From Thelephora terrestris (Eukaryota > Basidiomycota > Agaricomycetes > Thelephorales > Thelephoraceae), in NCBI GenBank assembly GCA_015956445.1, contig WIUZ02000001.1, forward strand, positions 2,604,001 to 2,668,000: DNA of 64,000 nucleotides, written 5' to 3'. Shown here in pieces: positions 44,487 through 56,700 of this stretch. Both the position numbers and the translations under genes were made by a program. The notes beneath the pieces were generated by a model. That model was not told where the DNA came from. It saw only the letters and a list, made by a program, of their open reading frames with translations, and made no database searches. Each line of letters opens with the position of its first letter. The first letter of the stretch is position 1.

Positions 44487-46091
44487 ATGGGAACCGAGAT
44501 TAACCAGCATCGCATCCATCATTTGGAGTTGCAGATACGGTCTGCCGGCGGGGACACAATCGAACTCAAAAGGGCGCGCAACTCTCTGTTAAACATATCA
44601 ATCCGCATTCCTCCCGAGATTCTTGGACACGTCTTCTACTGGACTGTCCTTGAGCGCCGCATACTACCCCGACTTCGAGGAGGCTCCCTCCATGTACTCT
44701 TGGTCTGCCATTATTGGCAAGAAGTCGCTTCCCAGACTCCTCGACTGTGGAGCTTTTGGGGACACCTATTGGTACACTGGTACCAGAGATTCAAGCTATC
44801 GCGCTCCGTCCCTGCTGATCTTGTACTCAATGGGTACATCGTTGGCGAGCGGTCTCCTCCCGTCCGCGAAGCCTTGCGCCTTGCGCTTCGAGAACACGCC
44901 CAAACGGATATCATCAACTCCGTGCAACTGTGGAACGAGAGAAGACCCATCCTAGAGCAAGTCCTCGCAGCGCTAACCCCTGACGAGGGAGAGGTTCGCA
45001 CATCAAGCATCCGCATAATCAACCTTCGTCTGGTCAACGCCTCCAGGTTCATGGCCCGTTTGCGCTTCCCTCAATTGACGTACCTCTGTCTCTCAACGGG
45101 AACGCAGGTTGTGGACCTGCGACATCTGGGGGAGCATACGGGGGCATTGTCGACCCTCGTGCTCACCTTGGAGAACCACGGCGCCTCGGCCTTACCCACC
45201 GTCTCTGAGCTGTTGCTCTTGTTTCTATATAATCCCCGACTCGAAGACGTTACCTTGCACAGGTTGCTGAGCAGGATTATCCCACCCGGTTTCCCCATCA
45301 TTCGCGTGCCATTGCGCAATCTCAAAAGGCTCACCATCGACGGTGAAGCTCAATCGATCTTCCAGCTGATGAAACGCTTGGCGTATCCTGCGGACCTCGA
45401 AGCTATCTCACTTATGGTAGCTGACTATGGACCCAGCTCCATCTGCGATACATTAGGAAAAGTGGCGTTGGATTACTTTCAGCTTCAGAGTGGACGTCGG
45501 GTAGAAGTTGGGATCGACGTTCGGACTCTCCGCAAGTCGATCTCTGTCCAGGCGGACAGTATTTTGGAAGGCGCAGACGGAAACGCGATGGGAACCTCCG
45601 CAAGGTTCATCGTGTATGTACCTCTTTTCACCGGCCGGCGCCAATACGTCCAGTTGTGCTTGGATCTCGTGGGTTGTGTACCCCCACTGGAGGTGACTGC
45701 CTTTAGAGGGGAGCTGAGCGCCCGAATCGTCCAAAGGGTCATCAAGACCATGCCCAATATACTGGATCTTCACCTCGTCCACGCGGAGCTAGAGCCTGGA
45801 TTCCTGCGACACATCCCCACCACTCCCAACGTCCGTCTTCTTCCAAGTTTGCGTAGGCTGTGTTTGGAAGAGTCGAGCACTCATGAGGGCAGTTGGCAAC
45901 CCCTTGTTGAACTTTTGGCAGAGCTTTCCGCAGATGGTAATGATATATCGCTCACCATGCTAGAACCGCAAGAGCACATTTGCCGCCATGTATTACGGAA
46001 CATAGAGCTGCTAGTTGCGGCTTTTGATGTGGATGGGAGCGTGGATGCGGATTGTCCATTCGATTGGTGCGGAGTGACGGAGGAAGGGTAG
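44487..46091 (+). CDS. F-box protein, single exon, paralogue 2
   Basis: 534-residue uninterrupted frame starting MGTEINQHRIHHLELQIRS. F-box pattern NISIRIPPEILGHVFYWTVL with VLLVCHYWQEVASQTPRLWS, then Leu-rich LRR-like region (LTYLCLSTGTQVVDLRHL, LSTLVLTLENHGASALPTVS) and the same ending (EGSWQPLVELLAELSADGND, ISLTMLEPQEHICRHVLRNI) as paralogue 1. Full-length collinear with paralogue 1 but clearly diverged. The upstream open codons lack an ATG before 44487. Candidate SCF substrate receptor; substrate unknown. It lies between two family B genes and next to a Helitron relic. Confidence 0.85.
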   Translation: MGTEINQHRIHHLELQIRSAGGDTIELKRARNSLLNISIRIPPEILGHVFYWTVLERRILPRLRGGSLHVLLVCHYWQEVASQTPRLWSFWGHLLVHWYQRFKLSRSVPADLVLNGYIVGERSPPVREALRLALREHAQTDIINSVQLWNERRPILEQVLAALTPDEGEVRTSSIRIINLRLVNASRFMARLRFPQLTYLCLSTGTQVVDLRHLGEHTGALSTLVLTLENHGASALPTVSELLLLFLYNPRLEDVTLHRLLSRIIPPGFPIIRVPLRNLKRLTIDGEAQSIFQLMKRLAYPADLEAISLMVADYGPSSICDTLGKVALDYFQLQSGRRVEVGIDVRTLRKSISVQADSILEGADGNAMGTSARFIVYVPLFTGRRQYVQLCLDLVGCVPPLEVTAFRGELSARIVQRVIKTMPNILDLHLVHAELEPGFLRHIPTTPNVRLLPSLRRLCLEESSTHEGSWQPLVELLAELSADGNDISLTMLEPQEHICRHVLRNIELLVAAFDVDGSVDADCPFDWCGVTEEG

Positions 46092-46184
46092 GGAGGATGG
46101 AATGTACATTGAGCCGTATCACATGTGGAATGCGAAATCGTTTGCGATGTCCTGTGGCATAGCCCGATATGTGCGGAGCTGGTT

Positions 46185-46380
46185 GCGCAACCTTGGCGAC
46201 CACACCGTCCCATGTTGCGCAACCGTCTCCCATTGAGGGACAGACACCGAAACATGTTCCCCAAGTGCTCCAACTGTCTTTTGGCAATTCGTTTGAAAGG
46301 AGGTCTGGGAGCACCTTCATAATGTTCAAGGGCGTTGCCGTCGATACCATCAGACACGGAGGATCAGTTCCCCTACGCGT
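46185..46380 (-). mobile_element. Relic of a Helitron helicase C-terminus
   Basis: Minus-strand translation GTDPPCLMVSTATPLNIMKV matches GTEPPYVMVSRATSLNAIKV near the C-terminus of the complete Helitron helicase (about 50965-51020). Nucleotides further along (CCCATGTTGCGCAACCGTCTCCCATT on the plus strand, taken as two halves) also align with the region at 50850-50880. The fragment lacks the ATPase core. It is a decayed piece of a rolling-circle transposon, related to but not identical with the long one. Confidence 0.7.
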
Positions 46381-46505
46381 TTTCATAAGCAAGCTAGAAA
46401 CACTTTGAAGAATTCTACGAATACAAGGAAATGGTACAGAGACTGTGTGCAGCGTCTCCGCCGTGTGCTGCATTTTGGGGACCCATTGGACGGCTGAGCA
46501 ACCTA

Positions 46506-47385
46506 TTAATCGTCGCAGGGAAGGAGCTCCCCTTGCGCACCCCCCGCCACAACAGGAGGGGGCAAACATGCCATAGTCAACTCTTCGTGAACGAGATGGA
46601 TACTCTTCAGCAGCTGGCGTGCTCGGAAAGAACCATCCGGCTGGAGGATAAGGCGTGGCGACATAGAGATGCGTGCCACCCTTGCCTCCTTCACGGACGC
46701 CGGACGTATGTAACGCCTAACGATCTCCCTGTGATGATGTCAGCGTGTGAATACAGCACTATACACCACCTTACCCGTTGCGCAGCACGTCATCGCCGAA
46801 AAAGAAAATCTGGTTGTCGGCGGAGAAAACGAATTGCCCATGGCCGTTGCGAATGGCGGCCTGAATAGGGACTTCGTTGTCCAAAGGCGCAATGTCCACA
46901 GGCTCAGCGGTGGGGCATCGAATCAAGGAAGTCAACATTGAGGCCGAAGCACACACGTGGTCCAGCTGAGCAACTACCGAGAGAGTCGCCGAAACATCCC
47001 CCCCCGCAGCGGTGGCCATGAAGGTATACAGCTGGTTCCTTGCGGCCAAACATTCCGCAAACAACGGATCGTTTATGCCTTCCAGCCTCACCGATCGTCG
47101 AAAGTCAGGAATGTCATCCCTGGATTGGCTAAGAATGGTGTACCCACGATGAAAACGAAAGTACCTTGGAAGCCCATGAGGAGCAACACAACAAGCCTCC
47201 GTGATCACGCCGATGACATCGAACGTGGCCTCGACGCCGTCCATGCGCCTCAAAATGATATCTCCGTTTGGGAGCACCTCGTTATGAAGCGCATGCTGTA
47301 CTGTGTTGAATTTGAACAGAGGGTTGAGGTCCTCAGAGAACGCCTCGTAAAGATAGCTCAAGTTGAGAGCTTGAGTGTAGGGCAT
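46506..47385 (-). CDS. Family B copy 2 (unrecognised)
   Basis: Two exons (47385-46775 and 46728-46506; 46-nt GTAAGG..CACAG intron) give 277 residues. Visible blocks: ALNLSYLYEAFSEDLNPLFK, VLPNGDIILRRMDGVEATFD, VIGVITEACC, YFRFHRGYTILSQSRDDIPD, GINDPLFAECLAARNQLYTF, SASMLTSLIRC, NGHGQFVFSADNQIFFFGDD, then EIVRRYIRP and SMSPRLILQPDGSFRARQLL. No known domain was recognised. The strip QFVFS.DN.IFFFGD and the intron after it are shared with copy 1. The open frame continues upstream to 47688 without an ATG (PYYLHLVRKGYTPRKQLAYF), so an upstream exon is likely. The Helitron relic lies directly downstream on the same strand. Confidence 0.65.
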
Positions 47386-47929
47386 TGAGAGGAAATAAGC
47401 CAGTTGTTTGCGGGGTGTGTATCCTTTACGCACAAGGTGTAGGTAGTACGGGGCAGTCGTCTGCCATAGTTGCGGAATTCTTGTGAAGCTGCACGGGAGT
47501 CTCGATGCAAAGTAGGACACTGGGAGCGCTTGGCGCAGTCGAAGGGGCGTCGGCACTGTAGGTCGAGGGGTGTCTGACGGATAATATCCAATCAATGTAC
47601 CATCCGCCCGCGATGTATTCGGAACAATATCGCAGGGGAGGCGGAACGAGTTGAGCGCCGATGGTACCCAACCCCTCTCATCTCTCACATACGCGGACTC
47701 AAGCGGATTGGTTCCGAGGTGAGGGGGGTGTCTGTGAAACAGGGTATTGCATGCGCGATGGGGCTGCGGAGCTCTTAGGAGGAAGTCAGAGGACGATCAA
47801 TGTCCGGTTCGTCGATCGAAACGCTAAAAAGGAGTTTGAAATATGTTCGATCACACGTCAAGAGGATTGCGGCGACGGATATCGGTGGCTAAAGGTGTCC
47901 GAGGCTCCACAAAGAATTGAGGGTAGTGA

Positions 47930-48560
47930 TAGAGAAGAGGAAGGAATCGAGGGGGGTAATCCCCAAACATCCGCGCATGCGGGCTATGTGCGCACCTGCT
48001 CGGACTCGGAGAATACCACTGCTCGCAGTCCACCACATCTCATCATACCTTTCGCCCAGGAAAGACCCAAGGCTCCGCATACACTGAACCGTTCCGCAAT
48101 GATTGACGCCTTAGTGGGAGAGGATCCAGCATATGGGGTACAGTCTTCAGTTGGCTTCGGCAATAGCACCGCTGCCGATCGAATCCTTACGTAATTCAAA
48201 TTTCATTGGATATTTATCAGCCTAGAGAGCGCCCCCACCAATGAGTCCGATCCCCCAGCTGAGCAATACGCAGATCCCTTCTCACATGATTGATGCCTCT
48301 GTGGGAGATGGTCCCGTGTATGAGGCGGAGCCGCGCAGCTTCTGGGGGTGAGCTCGACAAAGATCGATGTCAAATTCGTCACTCCAGAACTTAGAAGAAA
48401 ATTAGATGTTTTTTCCATCAGACGTTGGTGCCCGGCGGCGTCCAGACCCGTGGGTTCACACAGTTTGTGACCCAAACAAGCGCAGGGGAAGGGGAAGAAA
48501 TCGAGGGGAGGTAATCCCCAAACTTCCGCGCATGGAAATCATACCCAGATCGGTTCCAAA
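47930..48560. repeat. Pair of related non-coding blocks upstream of family B copy 2
   Basis: Two motifs each occur twice in direct orientation: ATCGAGGGG-GGTAATCCCCAAAC-TCCGCGCATG at about 47947 and 48503, and ATGATTGA-GCCT..GTGGGAGA-G at about 48099 and 48284. Their order differs between the two copies, so this is a rearranged or interleaved duplication. The stretch 47689-48881 otherwise shows only short open frames and no recognised gene. Confidence 0.55.
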
Positions 48561-48881
48561 GCGGGTAACGCCCCTGGAGATGGAACACTTGTCGAACATT
48601 CCACGCAGAAGAAACCGGAAGGTGGAGTACATGTGATCTGCGCACGCAATAGCGGGGCCCCAATGCGAGGAGGCGCTGGGAACAGGGCGGAATCAACGAA
48701 TCGCAACTTAAAGGGGTGCGGAAAGGCCACTCTGGGATGGACCTCTTTTCCGGAGACTCGGCCATGTATTTCGGATTATGGAGTGTTCGTGCGCGCAAGG
48801 GCTTTCAACTGTATTCTGCGATAACGGATTGCTTGCTCCTTCGATTGCTCATTACGGCTGTGCCTCGTATATACCTGTAGC

Positions 48882-50396
48882 CTACAAGAACTCCTCATCC
48901 AATTCAATACTAGTGACCTCCGCATCGTCATCCTTTTCCTCTGGCTTCGGAATCTCCGGCTCTTTGTACTCAAGTATCTCGTTGACACCAAACGTCACAG
49001 GGGGAGCTGAGGAAGGGTCAGATGGAGGACAATCCACAGGATCTGCCAGGACAACGACTCCGAGTATGTTGGGGTAGAACGCGAATGAAATGCCCTTGGG
49101 CAAATGCCGAAGGTCTTTTATGGAGCCGGCGAGCGCGCCCTTGCGGAGCGAGAAGAGGACCATGACTGTGCTTCCCTTTGGGATATTGGAGTCATAAGAG
49201 TGTTCCCAATATTTGCCCAGCTGGAACCCATGACGTCCGTCGTATACGGGTACTACAAGGAAGTTAGCTTTGTCTGTAGTCAGTGGAGACTCGAAGTACG
49301 CACTGTCATTGTTTTTTGGAATGAGCGATCCAGCGATTGGGGCGCTCAGTACGCCCTTAGCCACAGTAGGAGTGGGTACGCCAACCCCTGGGAACCTGCT
49401 CACGGCGAAAGAGATTCCACCCTGGAAAGATGGTACGAACACGGATCGGACGCCGCACATCTGAGCTAGGACTGCCGCAAAGCGGAGCCACCCGTGAGCA
49501 AAGGGGGTAACGCAGATCTGGCGGATACCGGAGGTTGAATAGTAGGTGCTAAGGCCGGTGAGGGAGGTCAATACCCATGAGTTCGTCGCCTTTGACCACA
49601 GGTATCCTTTGTCGTTGAAAGAGAACATGGAGGGATCTGCCAATGACATGTTTACGATTCCACCGATTGGGGCCTTGATGGCGACACTGTCAGCGTGTGC
49701 TGCGCACGCAAGTAGACGTCTATAGCAAGGGTCAAAAAAGAGCGCAAACTCAAGGTGGCCACCCACGCTGCATTCCTCTCATCATGGATTTGAAGAGCGT
49801 TCACAGTAGCAACGCCACTGAACTGATACGCTTCGTCATACTTCGAAGATGTGACGGCCAGTGCACCTTGCAGAACCTTTTTTTTCGTCGGGAACAGGGA
49901 CCTGCAACAGACGGTGAGCATGGCGGCCATCACCCATGAGTTGAGCATGCGTACGAGTATGCATTGTTGCTATTAGAGTAGATGTCAGTGGGCGATGGAG
50001 CTATCAAAGACTTCGCACTCACTGGTGAACGTCGTCGACAGCTTCCGCTGACTCAACGACTTCTGGAACGCTCTCAGAAGGAAGGGCAACTTCGACAGAA
50101 ACAACGGGGTCGGCGTGAGCCATGGGCGTAGGATCTCTGTCAGCTGAAGTCAAATCCCGAGGCGCTGTTTGGTTGTCGGTTGAAGCTGTTTCCTCAGTAC
50201 TCTGGGTGGGGTCTACCCCACCCTCGGCAGCCTGCTCACCATCCACGGCTGCGCGCAAATCGTCGGGGGTGGTGGGAGTGCTCCCACCCCCATCCGCACC
50301 TTCTACATCGTTTACACCCACATCGTCTACGCGTCGGGAGGACTTGGAGCTGCGGGTGTTGCGAGCGGGGCTTTCACACTTGCGCTTGTTGACCAT
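48882..50396 (-). CDS. Family B-like gene (copy 3) beside the Helitron
   Basis: Probable multi-exon gene. Exon 1 starts MVNKRKCESPARNTRSSKSS (50396), a basic nuclear-signal-like stretch, followed by an acidic, Pro/Thr-rich linker to about 50023 and a GTGAGT donor. Middle exon about 49700-49910: PTKKKVLQGALAVTSSKYDE and FSGVATVNALQIHDERNAAW. The last exon is a long open frame to 48882 with IKAPIGGIVNMSLADPSMFS, FNDKGYLWSKATNSWVLTSL, NFLVVPVYDGRHGFQLGKYW, IPKGSTVMVLFSLRKGALAG and an acidic tail. The blocks FSFNDKGYLW and IPKGSTVMV..SLR resemble FSADNQIFFF and IRPGQIVQVRMALR of copies 2 and 1, so it is placed, cautiously, in the same family. The junction near 49700 was not resolved. Same strand as, and 316 bases downstream of, the Helitron helicase. 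Confidence 0.55.
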
Positions 50397-50445
50397 GCTG
50401 AGTTGGGGGAAAAAACGTCTCCCACCCCTGTTGGGCGCGCTTGGC

Positions 50446-50451
50446 TTTATA
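50446..50451 (-). promoter_or_regulatory. TATA-like box of the family B copy 3 gene
   Basis: The minus strand reads CCTATAAAGCC about 50 bases before the ATG at 50396. Position and sequence suit a core promoter element. It would allow this gene its own promoter independent of the Helitron helicase. Confidence 0.4.
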
Positions 50452-50711
50452 GGTGTGGGAAAGCCTATTTCGAATAAAAGGGGATAGCTCCTACTTTCCG
50501 CAAAATGCCGTAGATCTTCCCGCAACTCGCCGCGAGCTGATCCCACTGATACAGTAGGCCTCTGGCCAGCGCTTCCTGTGCGTAGCACGATGTGAATCTC
50601 TCCAGCGCTTAGTATGGGGACATCGCTCCACATCTACATCGTTCCCTGCAAAGCTTCCGCACACGCATTTTCCGCGCGCGTTTTCGGTGGTATGCTCCAC
50701 GCGCTGTATGT

Positions 50712-53700
50712 CTATCGCGAGGTGTTCCCAACCTTTGATCTCTTGTTGCGTGTGCCATAGGCATTGGGATTCTTGCGTCTCTTTGTTCCGCAGACTGCGG
50801 TTGCTCGATGTTCGGCCACAGTCCTCGTTGCGTCTCCAACGTCAGACCCACCCCCATGTTGCGCCATCGTCTTCCATTTGAGAGCCGTCAAACGGCGGAA
50901 TTCATCCCTCAGTTGCTCTGATCGCCTTTTGGTGATTTGCTTGAAATCAAAGTCTCGGAGAACTTTTATAGCGTTCAAGGACGTCGCCCTTGAAACCATC
51001 ACATATGGAGGCTCGGTCCCCCTACAGCCCGCAAGGTCCATAATGACCCTGTCCATCGTACGTCCTTGCGCCTTGTGCACTGTCATAGCAAACCCGGGCT
51101 CTATTGGAACCTGTAGCCGTTTGATGGTACAGCGTTTATGGGACGCAGGATTTTCAAACCTAAGATCGACAACGTCGGGCAGGATAGGGAAATGGTGCGG
51201 AGCCAGTCCCGGCATAGCAACATCATCGGAGCCCGAGATCTCCACCACGCACGACTTCAAGATGCGCAGCCCCTGATCGTTCATGTAGTATCTTATTCTC
51301 TTTAAAATGCCATGGCTGCCATTAACCACCCCTGCAGCAACGTCGAAATTCTGGTTAACCGCCACAGGCATTCCAATTGCAAGAGGGATTCGTCGAAGTC
51401 TGTGCTTTGTCTGACCGGAGTTCTGTTCTTCCAGTCTTTGGATTAACGATTCATCCACGATAACCTTCTTCTGATGAGTGTCAACCGCATGGTACCAATG
51501 TAGGTCAGCGCCGTGTTGTTCCGCAAACGCTTGCGCACACCGCCGGTTTATTACGTCCCTGGATGCGTTGTTGGTCACGATGATAGGCGCAAACCTCCAA
51601 TACGCGGGGTCGGTGGGTTGTCCCTGCAGCTTTATACTACGCGCTGTGAGCAAATCATAATCCGCGATCGTGCATACCCCATTTCTAAGCCGTCCCAAAA
51701 GTTCAACAAACTGTGCATTGTCCATGCCACTCTGACGCATTGTCTCTTCAAGTATCACAACCGTCTCAAATGACAGCCATAATAGCTTCCCCAAAGTCTT
51801 GGCTTGTGCGCGATTTGTAGCCACAGACGCGGGTGATGTGATGTTTACGTTCGCGTAGAGTCGAGCGTCACCAATGGGGGGCAGTTGAGCAAAATCACCC
51901 GCCAATATAACATTCACGCCTCCGAAAGGTTTTGTGTTGCCTTTCGCCTCTGTCAAAGCGTAACTGATATTGTGCAGCATCTCACAGCCAATCATGGAGA
52001 CCTCATCCACAAAAAGGTAATCCACACCGTCCCACATCGCCCCCAAGTCCCTGATCCCCTTCACGCTTTTTTCACGGCCGGATTCGTTCATCTGCAACAG
52101 CGCATGCAGTGTGGCACCCCCAATATTCCTTGCTGCGACACCTGTGAAAGCTGCAAGCCGGAATCGGCGAGTCTGCTTCCGTAGGCCAAAGAAGTCGCGC
52201 AAAGCGTTTACCACTCTGGACTTTCCCGTTCCCCCGGCGCCGCCAAGATACATAAAAAGCTGCTCCGGCCTTTCCACAACAGTGTGCTTCGCCACTATAT
52301 CAAACGCGCGTCGTTGCTCTTTATTCAGCGTCCACATATCACCTACGCGGCACAGGAGGGTTTCAGGGGTGACGGAATCCTCAGCCAGGCCCACGGCAGT
52401 CATCTCGCCGACAACAGGCAGAGCGACTGACAGCTGTTCAATCATTGCGGCATCTGTTATGGACGTACTCTCCGCAACGACCGGCTCTTCGCATTGGCTT
52501 GCCTGGTGCTTCCACTCTGCTTTTCTTCGGTCATATGCATCCCTCCATAGGTCTTCGACCAGATCGTCGTTCTCTTCGGCTGTTGGCATGTCCTGTTGTT
52601 CAGACCCTGCCAACCCATCGTTTTGGATCGTAGCGAAAAACCCCGCGTTTGTCAGCTCATCGACACACTGTTGCGCATCTCGTGCACTCTCCAAGAGCTT
52701 ACAGGAATACATGCGATCCATCTCGTCCAGATGATCTATAAAATCACCCATAGTAACGTCTTCTATCCCGTTGTCGCCAACGTCCTTTGTAGTACGAGAA
52801 TCAACGTCCCCTCTGGATCGCTGTCGAGACCTGGTTTGCATGTGATCATTACGGCTGTCTCGGCACTCATTCAGGACATGCATATTCTCGAGAACGGCTC
52901 GATGATGACCGTCCATCGCGTCAACGAGGGTGTTGAAGGTTGTCTCCCACGAGGACCCTTCGCTTCGTAGCCCAGCAATTGTACGCCAAGGCTTGAAAAG
53001 TATGACAATTAAACGACAGTAACGCACATACGAATCGGGCACATCTCGACGTGGCATAGCAGGTCCAATAGGTACGGGTACAACTTGTTCGCTGCGCAGG
53101 CGAATGTGTTTTGTTTCGCTTTCACTGTGTCCTGGCAAGAACTCGTATTTAGAGATTTTCCTTCGCCCACGTTTTGGAGGACCCATGTCTTGAACGTCGA
53201 CATTGACAGCCTCTTCGGATCCATCCGCGTCATGCTCAGCGGGTTCATCGTCGTCTGCCGCGTCAATTTCATCGTCTTCCGAAGTACTTGCCTTTTTGGC
53301 TCTTTGATACGCCTTTTCAGTCTTGGCCACAAAATCCCACAGGCACATTGTGTCCTGCTCTATTGGACGGAGATGATAGTCAGCGACCTGGTCCGACAAC
53401 TGAGAAACATTCCCAGCTTCATCAACACGGATACCCACCTCCTCCTCGCCGTCCTCTGCTTCTGGAGCCGCAGAATGGTCGACGTCATCCGTTGGCAGCG
53501 CAGCGAGATTCACAGGCTCCCCGTCGGCATCTCCATCTTCCTCTCCAGGTTGGGAGTCCATCGCTTCAACCGAGGGCCTACGGAAAAGTTTCTCGTGATC
53601 GTTTCGCTCAACAAAACGTTCAAATGACGCCCAGTACAAGTACCCAAAGTTGTGAGAGGTGAAATGATCCTCGTATCCCATCAAGTAAGATGCCACCTGT

Positions 53701-56700
53701 TGCGCAGACATCTCCTGATGAGATATCAAAGCATAGGCGCATTTCTGCAACAGCCGTTTAGACTTGATGGCGAAGTCATCGTCCTCGGATACAACATCCT
53801 CACACTTCTTCACAGCCAACTGCAACGCGGCGTACGCAACGTGAGTCTTCAACTGCGACTTGGTGATGTAGTCTGTGATGTAGTATATCATTGCTTTCGC
53901 AGACTCGCCGGACCCAATGAATTGAATATCCATATTGCATCTGACAGCCTCTAGAATTGTCATGTTGAAGTTGTTCACGAGCCCATCGAGACAGCGCAAA
54001 CATATGAGGCCAGTGTCGGGATCAATACAACTGTTTTCGCGAAAGTTTTCTTCTTTAAGGTCAAATCGACAACTTCTTGTCTCTCCGGGACGGTAGTGCT
54101 TGTAGCAAGTGAAATTATGCCGGTGGCGCTGTACACGAGCAGCCAATCGATGAACATCTTTCATCCTCAATGCAAGCCGTTCCGCAACGTCGGTGTTTCT
54201 GAGGTCAGTACCCCGCAGCGTACACGGATCGATTTCATCCCAAGGCGTGGATTGTTGTGGCAGAGGGTCTTCGGGAACAACATTTGTTATCGTATCATCA
54301 AGGTATTTCAACAGCTGTTTCCCCCAGTTCGGGTCGCTCAGCACCTTGTCTCTGATCTCATTTGGGTTTAGCGCGCCCTCAACCCAGACCAGCATGTGGC
54401 AATGAAGACTGCCGCGACCCTGCGCCTCCACACAGCCATAATGGGCTTTTACCATACCCAGTATGCCACCGTTGTTATCCACGGTGTTCTTATCGTAGCC
54501 CAGTACAGTACCTATGAAAGCCCTCAAGTAAAGGTTAAAGAACTTTGCGCCTATGGCGGGATTTGACGAGATCAGTAGAGACTGTTCCCAATAGTTCGGA
54601 ATGTCATGTTGCATCATGTTGTCGAGGTCGATCTCTGCTCCTGCCAAAAACTTTACGATTGGGTTGTGGGTGTCCGCCGGATTTATGGTGAGGTAGAAAC
54701 TGGGCATACCGTGCGTTATTGTGAGCGCCCTTATCTCGTTGCGCATAGCAACACGTGAAGCCGAAGACCCGGGAACCTTGGCAGCCACGAGATTGACCTC
54801 TTTCATCAACCTCAGCACTTTACGCTCTTCATTGGTGTGCGCAACCGCTCCTTCTCCCTTCTCGATCCTTTCTAACACCGTGCTCACAGCCGCGGATGAT
54901 ACGCTGGAAAATGTCCGCGCAAACTGAGTGAATGATGCCCTTTTCACTTTCAGCGCGCTGCCCAACAACAGAGCTCGTCGCTGCAAGATATTGAACACTA
55001 TGAACAGAAACGAATAGTGCGTTTGAAACCTCTTATCACCCAAGGAGAAAAAATACTTAGCTTGTTCTTTCATCGATATAGCCTTACTCCGGGTTCGATC
55101 GTCAAAACCGCCGCATCCGTATGGGAAGAGCGTGGGGTACAATGTGGGGAACAGGTCCACGTTGTTGAACTCGTTCACAGGTGAAGGCCCATGCGCTACC
55201 TGTACAAAAGGTTTACCATTGGTCTTGGCGTGATGAACGGCAGCCGCCTGTAGCTGTCTCGCCGGTGTGTGAACATCGACATCTGCAACGACCACTGTCT
55301 CAAAATGCGTGGAGGAGGGGGTAGAGACACCCTCGGACGTGTTGTCGTACCCTGACGTCAAAGACTCCTGCGCATCATCACTCGGTACACATTCGACATG
55401 ATACGGCAGGACGTCGTGAACAGGCAATGAGTTCACGTTAGCGTCGGATATCTCCACATTTTGGTATAGCGGGTTGTTATCCTTTAGCCATCGCAAGGCG
55501 TTCCTCACCTTCTCACGACGAACAATTAGCGGCTTGGCTTTTTCTCGTAACCATTCACCCGTCAGTTGAGAGCTCCCTACAAAAATGATGCAAATGAAGG
55601 TCAGGGTTTCGCCGACTGGGGGCGGGAGCAATGTGGCAAGCTTGTCAGGCTGTTGAGGATAAATAATTGTATGCCCTTTCAATCCCCTCTGGGACGTAGG
55701 AGAAGCCACCTCCGCATTGTTCTCTTGCAATTTAACGATCCACGATTTTGCACGCGCACGGGCAATCATGGATTCCTCCACCATGGTCAGATCGTCCAAC
55801 TCACGCGGAACTGGACCAACATACAACTTGTTAGCGAGCGCATGTTTTGGTAAACTGTTTTTTCTCAAGCATTGCGAACAAGAGTTGCACAGATCCAAAG
55901 AGGTCGCCTCTCCAGCACCTGTGACACCTCGCTCGTCTACAAGTACGTTTTTCAGCGGACCTGCCGAGAAGGGAGTAGGGGGAGGCGGAAAGGACGCATC
56001 GTTCCAGTGGGATGAGGGCCCCTCCAACAACTTCAAGTTCACCTCTTCGAGCAATTTTCGGATACGTTCTTGGATGGGTTGCTGGCATCCGCAGCAGGCG
56101 CATACGAAAGTCGCCAATGCCTCCGACGATGTCGCAGCGCGAAACTCTCTCACCACCTTCTCCTTCATTTCCATAGGAACTAGTTTAGGCCAAGATTTCC
56201 GAATACCGTCGAGCCGGCGCAACCTCTCCATAACGGCATCTTCAGCTTTCGCTTCTTTCACTTTACCTCGCTCAATGGTGGATATGTACCTCTTCAGTTT
56301 GCCGCGCAGTTTCTTGACAGTTTCCGCAGAGTCATAAGCAATCTCGTGCAAATCCAGAACAACCTGCAGCTGCTTCCTCGAAGCGACTTCCAAGACGTGT
56401 TGAAGCACCGCCACTTGTAGATAAACCGCACGCTGCGCGTTTATAGTAGGGTCACCTTGCACATTAACACAGCCCGGGCGTTCTCGACCAGAATTCACGC
56501 ATCTGCCCTCCGTAATGTGAGCTAAGATTTTCGCTGTATTATCCTCCTTCGAAGCCTCCTCCGAAACTTCGATGCCATGTGCATCACAAATAGCTCTGAG
56601 CGGTTTAGCAGCAGATTGACAGCCCAATTTTGCGAAAAGGTCTACCACCTGTAGGGCGGCAGCGTCTGACATATCAAGGAGTTTTCGCCGACGTTCCACA

